NCBI RefSeq assembly: GCF_026745355.1
Contig: NC_079206.1
Coordinates: forward strand, 18,449,607 to 18,513,606
From: Beta vulgaris subsp. vulgaris
Lineage: Eukaryota; Streptophyta; Magnoliopsida; Caryophyllales; Amaranthaceae
Direction: 5' to 3'
DNA length: 64,000 nt
In this document: in pieces, positions 35,180 through 46,874 of the stretch
Layout of the letters: each line of letters opens with the position of its first letter
Numbering within the stretch: position 1 is the stretch's first letter
The notes under the pieces: generated by a model
Told to the model about the DNA's origin: nothing
Databases searched by the model: none
Seen by the model: the letters and a program-made list of their open reading frames with translations, nothing else
Translations under genes and position numbers: made by a program

Positions 35180-38100
35180 TGGCACCTAGAAATTCAAATG
35201 CAAATGCAAACTTAAATGAATCTCACTCACATCTTGAATTTTCACAAGATCCTAACAATGTGTATTATCTCAGTTCATCTGATTTAAATACTACAAAATT
35301 AGTTCCTATAGTTTTTTCTGGTTCTGGCTTTGCTGATTGGAAAAGATCCATGGTGATTGCATTATCAGCTAGAAATAAGCTAGGTTTTGTTGATGGTTCT
35401 ATATCAAAACCATCTGGAAATGCAAATTTACTGAAAATATGGACTAGATGCAATGATCTAGTTATATCCTGGTTTCTTGCTTCATTAGATCAAGTCATTG
35501 CTAGATCAATATTGTATTTCAAAACAGCAAGAGAGATTTGGCTTAATCTTGAAGAAAGATTTGGTAATTTTTCTGGAACTGAGTTATATAGTCTGCAACA
35601 ACAACTGAATGACGTAACTCAGGAAGAAGATGAAAATATTTCAGAGTTTTTTACACAAGAATCAAATCTCTATGGGATATGATTGATGGTCTTGATCCAA
35701 TTCCTGCTTGTGTGTGTACTGGTTGCAATTGTAACATAACCAAGCTCATTCTGAAGTCACAACAGAATGCTAGATTGTTATGTTTCTTAATGAAAGCAAA
35801 TCAGAAATATGCTTTGGTCAAGAGTACTATACTCATGATGCAACCTCTACCAAACATAACACAAGCCTATAGACTTTTATGCCAAGAAGAAAGTCACAGA
35901 GGACTTGCAGACTCTACTAAGAACAACAGTGAAGTTGTAGCTTTCACAGCAAGGAAGATTGATTAGAAACCTTACAAGCAACAAGCTGCCAGAGTTACAT
36001 TCAACACTAACAATAACTCAGGCTACAATTCTAGTAAGGTTCTCACTAGTAACAAAAGACCTTCACTCTTTTATTGTGATCACTGTAAAATGGGAGGTCA
36101 CTCCATGGATAGATGCTGGAAAATTCATGGATATCCTGCCAATCATAAGTATGCCAAAGGCAAGAAAGTAGCAGCAGTTGCTCATGGTGAAACAGCTGAT
36201 GATGAGAACAGTGAGATGATTCAAGCATCATTCACTAAAGATCAGTATGTGAAGTTGATGGATGCTCTTAATCAACACAACACTGCTGATCAGACTGAAC
36301 ATAATGCTGGAGGTTCTCTTGGACTGGCATCTAGTGCTCAACTAGCAGGTATTTTTTGTCTAAATTCCGTTTTGAAACAAAATTGGATCATTGACAGTGG
36401 TGCCACTGATCATATGTGTTCCAATTTAAATCTATTTATCAATTATCATGAAGTATCTGGTACCAATCACTTCATAACTATACCTGATGGAAGCAAAATT
36501 CAGGTAAAACATGTTGGAAACATTAAATTGGGTTCTTTCTTAGCGCTTAAAAATGTTTTACATGTTCCTGGTTTTCATTTTAATCTCATTTCCATTCCCA
36601 AAATATGTCAAGATGATTCTTACACAATTAAATTCACTCATGACAAGTGTTTCATTCAGGGCCCTTTGATGAACCACTGCATGGTTCTTGGTGAGCTGGA
36701 GCATGGTCTCTACAAATTAAGTGAAGATGTTCTTTCTTCTGCACCTCTTCATGTTTCTACTATAGATAATAATACTACTGTGTCTACTTCAAACCTTTCT
36801 ACTTGTTTCACTGCTGTAGAAAATGCCAAGCTATGGCATCTCAAACTAGGACACATCTCTTTTAACAAAATTCCAGAATTAGATCCTTCTGTAGATTAAT
36901 GGTTGTCTAGCTGAACATTTTGCAATTTGTCCAATAGAAAGCAACCTAGAAGATCTTTTCCTATTAGCTCAATAAAATCACCTTTGCTTTTCAACTACTT
37001 CATGTAGATGTATGGGGACCTTACAGAACTTGTACCTATTCTGGTCATAACATGTTCCTTACAATTGTTGATGATTTTACAAGAGTCACTTGGACTCATT
37101 TAATGAAAAGCAAATCTGATTCTGTTGCTTTAATGACTCAGTTCTTGAATTTCATTGCCACTCAGTTTCATACTCAGGTTCAAACTGTGAGAACAGATAA
37201 TGCACCTGATCTTATAGAAGGAGATATGAAACAGCTCTTTATTGATAGAGGCATTGAAAATCAGAAAAGTTGCAGTGGTACACCACAACAAAATGGTGTA
37301 GTGGAACGCAAGCACAAGCATTTGCTTGAAACAGCAAGGTCTCTTCTATTACAATAAAAAATTCCTACAAAATATTGGGGTGATTGTATATTAACTGCCA
37401 CTTATTTGATCAATAGAATGCCTCTCACCAGCATTCAAAATGCAACCCCTTTTGAAAAACTCTTCAAATACAAACCTACTCTTAAACACTTGAGAATATT
37501 TGGGTGTTTATGTTATGCCAACACTACTTCTGTAAACAGAACCAAACTTGATCCCAAAGCTCATCCTTGCATTTTTCTTGGTTACCCTCCTGCACAAAAG
37601 GCATACAAAGTCCTTGATCTTGTCACACACAAAATTCTGATATCTAGAGATGTTGTTTTCTTTGAAAAACACTTCCCTTTTCACTATTCTTCAACCACAA
37701 ACAAACCTCTCTCACAAATTTATCCTTTGCAAATTTTTCTCCCTACAGTAACTGATCTTAGTGATTCTAGCTCAGTTCCATTCTCTACTTCTTCTCCTAA
37801 TTCACCTTCTATTCCTACTCCTGATTCTAGCTCAGTTCCTTCTACTACTTCTACTGCTTCTCCTATTTCTGATTCTTCCCTTCCTACTCTAAGGAAGTCT
37901 ACCAGAATTTCTAAACCTTCTACACATCTTCATGACTATATTTGTTCTCACACTACTCTTTCTACCTGGTGTAATTTGGTTTCCTATCAAAATTTTCCTT
38001 CACCTTCTAAGGCTTTCCTAGCCTCCTTGCTCACTACTATTGAACCAACCAGTTATCATGAAGCTGCTAAGGATCCATTATGGGTCAAAGCCATGGATTC

Positions 38101-39560
38101 AGAATTTTCAGCATTAACAGATAACAAAACATGGGATGTTGTGTCTCTTCCTAAAGGCAAGAAACCTATTGGTTAAATGGGTTTATAGAATCAAAAGAAA
38201 AGCAGATGGTTCCATTGATAGATACAAGGCCAGGTTGGTTGCAAAGGGTTTCACTCAAAAATATGGTATAGATTACCAAGAGACCTTCTCTCCAGTGGTG
38301 AAAATGGCTACTATTAGAAGTATCCTTGCTTTGGCTGCTAGCAAAGGATGGACTTTATATCAATTGGATATAAATAATGCCTTCTTGCATGGGGATCTCC
38401 ATGAAGAAGTATACATGCATATGCCTACTGGTATTCCTAATCCTCACAAGCTTGTTTGTAGGCTTAACAAATCCCTTTATGGCTTAAAACAAGCCAGCAG
38501 GCAATGGTTTCAAAAGCTCAATTCTGCTTTGCTCTCACAAGGCTTCCTTCAGTCTAAAAATGACTATTCTCTCTTTATCAAGAAAGAAAGTGATGATATC
38601 ACCATCCTTGCTGTCTATGTGGATGATATAATCATCACAGGCACCAACTTAGCTACTATTGACTCTCTCAAAGCCTATTTACATAACACCTTCAGTATAA
38701 AAGATCTGGGAAAGTTGCATTACTTCCTAGGTATTGAAGTCCTCACCACTTCTGATGGTTTTATTCTCTCTCAACACAAATTCACTAAAGAGCTTCTTCA
38801 AGATAGTGGTTTAACCTTTCAGAAAAAGACCTCTACTCCTCTTCCTACACATGTCAAGTTATTAATTGATGAAGGAGATTTGTATCATGATCCAGCAGCT
38901 TATAGAAGCTTAGTTGGTAAGCTTAACTTCTTAACTCATACCAGACCTGACCTTGCTTTTGCTGTTCAAAGTCTAAGCCAATTCATGCATTCTCCAGAAA
39001 TTGCTCACTATCAAGCTCTTGTTCATACCCTTCATTATGTCAATTCTACTGCTGGTCAAGGAATCCTTCTCAAAGCCTCTGATAAGCTTACCCTTCAAGC
39101 CTATAGTGATTCAGATTGGGCTGCCTGTCCCAATACCAGAAAATCTGTCACTGGTTATGTCCTTCTCCTAGGGACTTCTCCAATAAGTTGGAAATCTAAA
39201 AAGCAAGGCACCACTTCTAAATCTTCTTCAGAAGCTGAATATAGAGCCATGGCTCAAGCTGCCTCAGAAGCTTGCTGGTTAGTCAGACTTCTTACAGAGT
39301 TAGGCATCTCTAATCTCACTCCTGTCACTCTACATTGTGATAATATGTCAGCCTTACACATTGCTCGCAATCCAGTCTTCCATGAGTGTACCAAGCACAT
39401 AGAAGTGGACTGTCACTTTACCAGAGACAAGGTTCTAGAAGGCTTACTTCAACTTAGCTATCTTCCTACACATAATCAATTAGCTGATGTTTTTACTAAG
39501 ATACTTCCTGTTGCTCAACATAAAAACCTACTTTTCAAACTAGGTATGGTTCCTACCTCT
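35180..39560 (+). pseudogene. Copia-1 gag-pol, frameshifted and with stops
   Basis: Gag starts at the ATG at 35180 (MAPRNSNANANL) and holds a CCHC knuckle, CDHCKMGGHSMDRC, at about 36075-36116. The aspartic protease motif DSGATDH is at 36393-36413. The GAG-pre-integrase segment reads LWHLKLGH near 36833. Integrase gives FLTIVDDFTRVTW and GTPQQNGVVERKHKH at about 37052-37330. RT covers about 38150-38900, with YVDDIIIT near 38616, and RNase H about 39090-39480, with KSSSEAEYRAMA. Breaks: frameshift near 35660, stop at 35964-35966, frameshift between about 36880 and 37000, stop near 37355, frameshift near 38165. It cannot produce its own full polyprotein. Confidence 0.92.
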
Positions 39561-39574
39561 CCATCCCCTAATTT

Positions 39575-39583
39575 GAGGGGGGG
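39575..39583 (+). promoter_or_regulatory. Copia-1 polypurine tract
   Basis: GAGGGGGGG immediately before the 3' LTR, the expected primer for plus-strand synthesis. Confidence 0.85.
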
Positions 39584-39965
39584 TGTTGAAGTTACACAAG
39601 CATGATGTAAAGCCTCAGCAACTTCCAAATATCAGCAAGGCATCAGCAGCATCAACAACTCTTTAGTAGCACTGAAGCAACAACTGTCAGCTTTAACAAA
39701 CTAAGCCAGCTGAGCATATTCTGTTAATATGTAATAACAAACTTGTACAGCTCACCTAGAGTTAGTTACTACTGTAGCTTAGTTGTATAAATATAGCTGA
39801 GATTGTAATAGTTGTTTTTTCAATGAAATACAATATAATTTTCCTCTCTCTAAAATTCAGAGAGTTGTATTCTCTCTAAAACTCTTGTTATATTCTTTGA
39901 AGCATTTCAATGCATTATTCAATATTCATCTACTGAATTTCAAAGTTAGATGAACAATTTCATCA
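39584..39965 (+). repeat. Copia-1 3' LTR
   Basis: 382 bp. It matches the 5' LTR with roughly 3 percent differences, counted by eye, and ends in TTTCATCA before the second GATTG. Confidence 0.93.
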
Positions 39966-40032
39966 GATTGGCATACTTGATACAACTGTAGTTGATTCAT
40001 TGGAGTTTTCTCTATGAATCTTGGACCACAAG

Positions 40033-40940
40033 CAGGGGCGGATCCAGGATTTCAATAATGGTGGGGCACCAAATTAATCAACCTAACATTGTGCAAAAAT
40101 TCAAAAAGATCCAAAAATACATAAGTTGAAATTCCTACATATTTAGTTAATTGATTTTGTAGCATTGAATATTTGATATATATTTTGCAAAAAAGCAATC
40201 ACACACATTGATATTCAAATAAAAAAAAAAGCAATTTCGTTGTAATTCAATCAAGAAAGCAAGTAATACAATTTGAAACAAGAAAAAAAGTAAATTAATA
40301 CTTCATACTTGTGGAAACCGGAAAAGAAACAAAAAAGAGTAAGAATTACTCCCTCCGTCTTTTTTTATTTGCTACAAGCACTTTTTCACAAAGACCAAGG
40401 AGGGAGTGGGGACCATTGACATAAATGGAATTAACAAAAAAGCAAATAGGTAAATTGTGGGACCTATGTATTATATATGGAAACATTTAAAATCAAGTAC
40501 GGAAGTGATGGCAAATTTGTAAATAAAGTATGGGACCTATGTACTATATATGGAAATATTTGCAAATGTAGCAAATAAATTGAAACACCCCTAAATGGCA
40601 AAATGTAGCAAATAAAAAAAGACGGAGGGAGTAAGAAAGACATACTTGTGAAATTGGGCTAAAAGGAAATTCTCTACTGTTGGCACGAATTGCAAAGCTT
40701 AAATCTAATTGAATTGTCTTGTTGTACACTTGTACTGTGGCTGTGTGGCAAACTGGGCTACAGGCAGACTGGCAGTGCGACAGGCGACAGTGTCACGTCG
40801 TCGTTACTCGTCAGCATAAGTCCTCTACTGCTCTTTGCCTCTCTCACAGCGGGTCAGATTATTTTTAGGTTCTAAAAGTACTTTTGGGCAGCGGGATTTT
40901 GTGAAACCGAGTAGTAGAAGTATACGGTATTCCGCCCCTG
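40033..40940. mobile_element. hAT-like element with CAGGGGCGGA ends, host to a Stowaway MITE
   Basis: The left end CAGGGGCGGATCC and the right end TTCCGCCCCTG are inverse copies over about ten bases. Such ends occur in many plant hAT families. No coding domain is visible within, and the flanking 8-bp duplication is not clear. A Stowaway-type MITE sits inside at 40349-40631. Confidence 0.55.
40349..40631. mobile_element. Stowaway MITE
   Basis: Inverted ends CTCCCTCCGTCTTTTTTTAT and the inverse, ATAAAAAAAGACGGAGGGAG (apart from one base), flanked by TA on both sides (40347-40348 and 40632-40633). About 283 bp, AT-rich interior with fold-back sequence around GTAGCAAATA. Same superfamily as the MITE at 16961-22751. 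Confidence 0.9.
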
Positions 40941-41013
40941 CACCTCCCCCTCATGGTTGAGATTTGAATCTAATTATAAGCAACTGCTTTTGACCTGATT
41001 ACACCCTTGGAAG

Positions 41014-41369
41014 AGTACTTATTTGGTTGTCAAAATGTATAGCCACTAGGTAATTGTTTGATATATAAGATATTATATGTAGGTAATAGAAATTTTCATG
41101 ATTTTCAGATTTGAGTCGTTGTTTGATTGACAAGAAGTGCGAAAATGGGGATAATGAAAATTCATGAAAATTTGAAATTCCTACAAAATGTAGAAATTTA
41201 TTTACCTACCCTCTCCTTGGTCACTCATAATTCCTTCATAAATTCCTATGAATTACAACTTTTTTTATGGCTACCGCATAATTTAGACTAATTCCTAGAA
41301 ATTTTATAATTCCTCACAAATTGTAAATTTCTTTGGGGGTTTAATTCCCATTGCAACCAAACAAGCACT
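41014..41369. mobile_element. MITE with AGTACTTATTTGGTTG / CAACCAAACAAGCACT ends
   Basis: The two ends are near-perfect inverse copies over 16 bases and the arms (GGTAATTG, AAATTCCTA against TAGGAATT, CAATTTGT type words) partly fold back. The flanking duplication is not clear. Confidence 0.55.
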
Positions 41370-41589
41370 AAAAATACGCAAAAGCCACCATTAGTATAAA
41401 CCAGCATATTAGTTGAGCAAAACTGACAGGAGAGAAGTTATGATATTAAGAGCGGAATATCTCTTGTAAGGATTAAACGTTCACTTATTTAGGCGAATAA
41501 GAGCGATATTAAAGCTTGGGGTTGAACATCTGTTGCATGCAAATCACTACAAGTTAATAAGAGAAAGTTGCATGGATCAAAGGCTTGTT

Positions 41590-41880
41590 CTTCCCAACTT
41601 CTTTTCAGTTCAATTCAGTTGCAATAAGTTCAGTTAGTTAAGTTTCAATCAGTTCAGTTCAGTTAATTAAGTTTCAATCAGTTCACTTCAGTTCGATTCA
41701 ACTTTGCGCAGTTTAGCTCCAATTATCATTTCTATTAGTAATAATTTAATTCAGTTCTATTCAATTCAGTTTAGTTTAGTTCAGTTGCAATCAGTACAAT
41801 TCAATTCAAATTAGTTTAGTTCAGTTGCAATCAGTTTAGTTGAGTTCGATTCAATTCAGTTCAGTTGTTTTATGCTGAAT
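41590..41880. repeat. Degenerate TTCAGTT minisatellite
   Basis: Imperfect TTCAGTT, AATTCAGTT and GTTGCAATCAG words repeat in several blocks; one longer block (AGTTAAGTTTCAATCAGTTC) occurs twice. Related to the repeat at 16140-16380 on the other strand. Confidence 0.6.
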
Positions 41881-42850
41881 ATAATACTCCCCAATGCGTA
41901 CTAAGACGTGGACCAAGACTTTGACGATGAAGAATTGTTCTAATTGCGTTACATGGAAAAAGAATTGTGGATGAGATTTTTTTGTTTTGTTTTATTTAGT
42001 TTCTTAATTTGATGAGGATTTTAATTATATAACAAGATTGTTTTTAGGTATATGTAATATCTTCTAGAACTATTATCTTGGGGAGGAAGTATCCTAATTC
42101 TAGCAAAATAAGGTTTTCTTGTTTAGTCTATAAAAGAGGGTTTAGGCTTAACTAGGAAAATATAAGGGTGAGATTCACAACAACAAAAGAGGGTATGGTG
42201 GTGTGAGCGGGAGGAGTCACCAACGAAAATCTTAAGTGGTAGGAACTGTCAATTAATCATTGTAACACTCCGACCATGTTCTACTTTTCAAAATACCTTT
42301 TCAATATATAACTTAAAGAATCATCAACGCATTATCGCTCGTGTGATAACGTATCGGCTTATACATAATTTTGTAGCGGGAAACATAATAAGCTTTAAAA
42401 ATAAAACTTAGTGCACCATAAAAGTCAACTTTAAAAGTCAAACCAATAAAACTCAAAGTCAAATTCAAAAGTTAAAGTCAACAAAAATAGTCAAAGTCAA
42501 CTACAAAAAGTATAAAGTCAAAGTATTGATCCCTGAACTCATGATGCATCATCTTTGAACCTGGAAATGAATGATACACTATTGATCCCTAGAGACTACT
42601 CACCAAATGATTAATCACATGATCAATAAGGCATAGCCATGATCAACACACACACAATAGCCATGATCAACACACACACACACACACAAAGCACGTAATC
42701 AGCAAAGCTGAAAACTGCATACTAAATACATAAACAAACTTAGCATGATACTAATAAATAACAAGCAGAGATAAATAATAATATAATAACACTGTAGACT
42801 ACTTCTACTGAATAAAACTTCACAATTAATAGATTATTTAATTTAGATGG
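41881..42850. other. Unassigned DNA left of the Gypsy-type element
   Basis: Contains AAGTCAA-rich words at about 42425-42520 and a short CA dinucleotide tract at about 42648-42690. No gene-like frame. It ends with GATGG (42846-42850), the target duplication of the next element. Confidence 0.4.
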
Positions 42851-43583
42851 TGTAGGCATAAAATTTTTATTATATGCCACGTCACACAATAAAGTCAAAT
42901 GTTGACTTTTGTTAATAAATGATCATCTAAATTAATTAATTTGGGCTCACTATTAAACGTGGCCTATTTTAATTAAATCATTTATTATGGAGTCTTGGAC
43001 TTATTAAATGAAAGTTGGACTGTTATGTCCATGAGGCCCAAGAGGCAGGTCATGTGGAAACCCTAGGGTTCTCCTAACTCTATAAATAGAGCTCTCCTCT
43101 TCACTTGCTGGAGGAGAAGAAATCAGACTCCAGAACCAGCAAAGAGAAACACACAAGGCACAACCTAAACTTCTCAAGTAGCCTCTCTGCCAAAAGTCAA
43201 GTTGCATCAGATTCTCTTCGAGAAGAAGAACAAGATCAACCTTGAGCGAGATCAAGCCCGAAGGCCCTCATTCAAGAAGATCATATTGGTTCTTGAGCAA
43301 CAACAAACCAACATCAAATACTTCCAATAGAAGAAGAACAACAAGAATTCAAATTGACGTGCCGTTCTATTCTACATCAATATCCCTGAACAAGATCATG
43401 CATGAAGGCCCTTATTCAGGAAAATCCAAACTGTTCGTGAATTGCAAAGTTCAAATACACGTGGAGATTTAATCAGAGGATTAAAACATTAGAGATTGTA
43501 ACCCAAAAAATACAAAATTAATAAACTTATCATTTGTTCACATCTTTTGATTCTATTTTGCAGATTTAAAATTTGTGTTTACA
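42851..43583 (+). repeat. Gypsy-type element 5' LTR
   Basis: 733 bp with a TATA box TATAAATAG at 43081-43089. Short frames starting MSEIKPEGPHSRRSYW occur in both LTRs and reflect LTR sequence, not a gene. Confidence 0.92.
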
Positions 43584-43585
43584 AA

Positions 43586-43605
43586 TTTGGCACGCTCGGT
43601 GGGAC
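43586..43605 (+). promoter_or_regulatory. Primer binding site of the Gypsy-type element
   Basis: TTTGGCACGCTCGGTGGGAC lies 2 bases past the 5' LTR. It does not match initiator methionine tRNA and is of the kind seen in plant Gypsy elements; the exact tRNA was not identified. Confidence 0.65.
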
Positions 43606-43661
43606 AATCTCTACCTTTCATCTTTTTCTCCATTCAAGCAATGAAGTAAATTCATTCGACC

Positions 43662-44642
43662 ATGGTGGCCAAGAGAAGATCTGTTCATGACAGCAACAAA
43701 TCCTTTCCTCCAAGCGTGGATCCTTCAACGGAGTTAATCATTGGAGCGACAAATGTTGTTAATGTAAGTGTCATGACCATTGAAGCAAATACCATGGAGG
43801 AAGAATTAGCAAACATGAAGATGCTCATTCACTAACTCGCCAAGGAGAATGAGGAAAAAGAAGCACAAATCAAAATCCAAAGCAAACAACTTGCTGCTCT
43901 GACAAAGAAACTTGAGAAACGTCCAACTGGTGAAAGCGAAGGCGATAGTGGTGGATCCAAATTTAGCATGAAGTCAAAGACTAGTGCAAAGGATGGAGCT
44001 ATCCATGGCGATTCATTCAATTTCCAACAAATTCAAGATATGATAGCCACAGCTGTCAAACGCCAACTTAGTGGAGATTTTGATGGGAACGACCACTACA
44101 CCAAGCCTTATACAAAGAGAATTGATGCCCTAGAAATGCCTATGGGCTATTAACCTCCCAAATTCATGCATTTCGATGGCATTGGCAATCCCAAACAACA
44201 TATATCACACTTTATTGAAACTTGTAATAATGCAGGTACTGAAGGAGACCTACTCGTAAAGCAGGTCGTTCGATCTCTGAAAGGAGTGGCATTTGATTGA
44301 TACACCGACTTAGCCGCTAGATTAATTGACAACTGGGAACAAATGGAAGAAGCATTTATGGATTGTTTCTTCAGCACTCGCCGTATTGTCAGCATGACTG
44401 AGTTGACAAAAACCACCCAGCTGGCGGATGAGCCTGTTATAGAATATATTAATCGATGGCACACGTTGTGTATTCAATGCAAATATCACCTATCTGAAGC
44501 ATCCGCTGTAGAGTTGTGCACCCAAGGCATGCATTGGGACCTGGCTTACATATTGCAAGGAATTAAGCTAAACACATTCCAAGAACTGGCAACTCGGGCT
44601 CACGAAATGGAGATGACCATCGCCAACCATGAAGAGAAGTAG
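43662..44642 (+). pseudogene. Gypsy-type gag with three in-frame stops
   Basis: One frame runs from the ATG at 43662 (MVAKRRSVHDSN) to the TAG ending at 44642, interrupted by stops at 43833-43835, 44151-44153 and 44298-44300, with no frameshift. The part from PPKFMHFDGIGNPKQHISHF to NWEQMEEAFMDCFFS resembles the retrotransposon gag capsid domain (PF03732 type), and TTQLADEPVIEYINRWHTLC fits the family. An N-terminal coiled-coil-like stretch (EENEEKEAQIKIQSKQLAAL type) precedes it. No zinc knuckle, protease or polymerase follows. Confidence 0.8.
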
Positions 44643-44719
44643 GATTAGACATCTACATCGATGATTGTTCATGGCTGCAACCTTGTAAAAAAAAATTCAC
44701 AAAAGGACAAAAATACCCA

Positions 44720-44895
44720 AAAAAAACTCCTAAGTAAGAGTATAAACTGCGTATCTGGAAAAAAAATCTCCTAAGCAAGAGTATAAACTGCAAATTCAAA
44801 AAAAAAGAAAAACTCCTAAGTAAGAGTATAAACTGCATAACTAGAACAAAAAAAAAATTACTCCTAAGCAAGAGGATAAACTGCATACTTGTCAA
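44720..44895 (+). repeat. Tandem repeat, four units of about 50 bp
   Basis: Four copies of CTCCTAAGTAAGAGTATAAA (or ...GCAAGAG...) separated by A-rich spacers. It lies in the untranslated interior of the Gypsy-type element. Confidence 0.85.
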
Positions 44896-45229
44896 AAAAT
44901 TGAAAATCGAACTACGTTTGGCTTGATCCAAAAAGGTGTAAAAACCAGTTTATTTGGTACGTAGGCGTTTTGGATAATTAAATATTTAAGATAATTAAAT
45001 ATTCAAGAGCAGCCACAAAAAAGTAAGTATAATTTTAAAATTGTACTCCATCAAGTCTGAATATGTTTTAACAAAATACGAAACACAAGCTTGGGGGCAT
45101 AGCTGTTGTCCACTTGGCTTCACGAATCACTTTGTCAGATGATGAAGCATGATAAAAACTTTGCGGTTGTCATTCATTCGAAGTGCTGGAGAGCGCTATC
45201 AAGCACCAGAGTTTCAACAAATATGTTAA

Positions 45230-45580
45230 GCATGGAGATTGGAGAAAACTCTCAAGCACCAATACTTCGTCAAATCGCCTCGAAGTTCTGGAGAAAGCTT
45301 CCAAGCACCAGCGATCCGACAAAAATTTAAGCAACAAGATCGATGGAGAAAGCTTCCAAGCACCATCACCTATTAAAGTTCATTGGAGAAAGCTTCCAAG
45401 CACCAACACTTGGCAGCATACACTTCAAACATTGAATTGGAGAAGAGCTCAAAAGCGCGGAATATTTTATTGTACGATGGAGAAAGCTTCCAAGCATCAT
45501 CAACTTCAAAATAAACATGATGGTTTAGACCTTTGGAAAAAGTTTTCACGGAAATTGGAGAAAATTTCAAGCACCAACAT
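45230..45580 (+). repeat. Tandem repeat containing GGAGAAAGCTTCCAAGCACC
   Basis: Seven or so copies of GGAGAAAGCTTCCAAGCACC, some degraded (GGAGAAAACTCTCAAGCACC; GGAGAAAATTTCAAGCACC), spaced about 45-55 bp. The core AAGCTT palindrome sits in the middle of the conserved block. Short frames over this array repeat KASKHQ-type words and are unlikely to be genes. Confidence 0.85.
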
Positions 45581-46608
45581 CGTGGCGAGCAAAGATCAAT
45601 CACCACCTTCAACCAACATCATACATGTCAGAAAAGTCGTGCCAAAGCTGCTTCTAATAAGACAGATTTGCGGCAACGAGTGACATTAAGAAGTGGCTCG
45701 TTGACATCAAATGATGGATCCATTCTACTCTAATCATAATATGAAAAAGAAAAATGATAGAGTATCAACATGAATACATTACTATATGATCTATATCCAT
45801 CATGACATCATCATGTTATAGCCAAAAAAAAAAAAGGAGTTGAAAAGTGGCGCAATAATTCAGCACCATATTTCACACCATGTGAATTTTACCAAAGAAT
45901 ATAGGACACAAATAACAAAATAAAACCAAAAGCCAAATTTCCATGAAGAACAATTCTTTGGGTTATGCTCATCCATGAACTTCTTATTTTCACCAAAATA
46001 CCATGATAGACCTCATGAAAACAACAGGGCCTCGGGGCAGTGCGTTTATGGCAGCAAGAAAAGGATATGTCGAGCCCACCACGGCTTCTGAAAGTCACTC
46101 GTGGCATTAAATATCACTGGAGTATGGTGTCAAGCTCGTTTTCACTTTCTTCCTTTGGGGTTTGCAAGCGAGATACATTATATTGATGCTTCATGGCTTG
46201 AGTATGGCATCGGTTTCGCATCACAACAACAATGTACAAGCATGGCATACACTCCTTCATGGCGTCAAAAGACAATGGGATTACGTTGATTCAATTTCGT
46301 GGCTCGGCATTGTGGTCTTTAGGTTGCTTAATTAAGGGGGCAGCCGAAATTGGTTTGAGCTGACATCACCACATCATCTCGAGCAAGGCACGAGTTGTTT
46401 GGCTCGCGTGGCAATTGGCAGGTGGTATGTAGGAGGCAAGATGATCTACTTTGTAAGAAAAACAAAAGTAAAAAAAAATCTCAAGCATATACAATGAGTC
46501 AGAAGATAGAAAGTCGGTGATCTTCCCTGATCGGTAAATGGCATTTCTCCGTGGTGTCATAGGCTCATTGCCTTAAGAAGGTGGTTGGGCTCCTCTCTAT
46601 CTCGTCAA

Positions 46609-46871
46609 AGATAAAAGCTTAAAGAGGAAAGAATCATAACTTGGTTGTATTAAAATAATGAAAAATAAGGAAACCTTTATATAGGTAACACAAACTAACT
46701 CAAGCTAAAACAAAGGAAAAGAAAGTGGGATCATGGCCCACGAAACATACTGCTAATTTGCTAATACTTAGAAAATGAATTAACAAATAAATACCCACTA
46801 ACTTATGAATCCTAAATAAAAGCAAAGTCAAACAACAACTTTGAAGCACTACTTCCACTGATTATCCAACA
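46609..46871 (-). repeat. Copia-2 3' LTR
   Basis: 263 bp. Preceded on the - strand by the purine run AAGGGGTTA, the likely polypurine tract. Confidence 0.92.
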
Positions 46872-46874
46872 TAA

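Larger units (their letters stand above)
34617..39965 (+). mobile_element. Copia-1: Ty1/copia LTR retrotransposon, degenerate
   Basis: LTRs lie at 34617-35000 and 39584-39965, start TGTTGAAG and end CATCA, and differ at roughly a dozen sites plus a 2-base gap. The duplication GATTG flanks the element (34612-34616 and 39966-39970). A primer binding site complementary to initiator tRNA-Met (TGGTATCAGAGC) follows the 5' LTR and a G-run precedes the 3' LTR. Inside are gag, protease, integrase, RT and RNase H in copia order, with several frameshifts and stops. It landed in the BAHD pseudogene. Confidence 0.95.
34386..40032 (-). pseudogene. Broken BAHD acyltransferase copy, split by Copia-1
   Basis: On the - strand, 34616 down to about 34386 aligns with the C-terminal coding part of the BAHD gene at 53893-55273 (shared segments such as TTCCTCGTCTGATTCAAGAG against TTCCTCATCTGATTCAAGAG). 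On the other side of Copia-1, 39971-40032 aligns with bases near 54650-54714 of the same gene (GAATCTTGGACCACA against GGATCTCAGACCACA), so the middle of the gene was deleted before or around the insertion. After 40032 a hAT-like element follows and no further BAHD sequence is seen. The frame is broken. Same strand as the other copy, so the two look like an old tandem duplication. Confidence 0.8.

Noticed and set aside
43242..43472. Frames MSEIKPEGPHSRRSYW in two places (also 53071-53301)
   Set aside because: They are the same segment of the two LTRs of the Gypsy-type element and not a duplicated gene.
44653..44931. 92-residue frame with repeated QFILLLR words
   Set aside because: It is the antisense reading of the 50-bp tandem array at 44720-44895.
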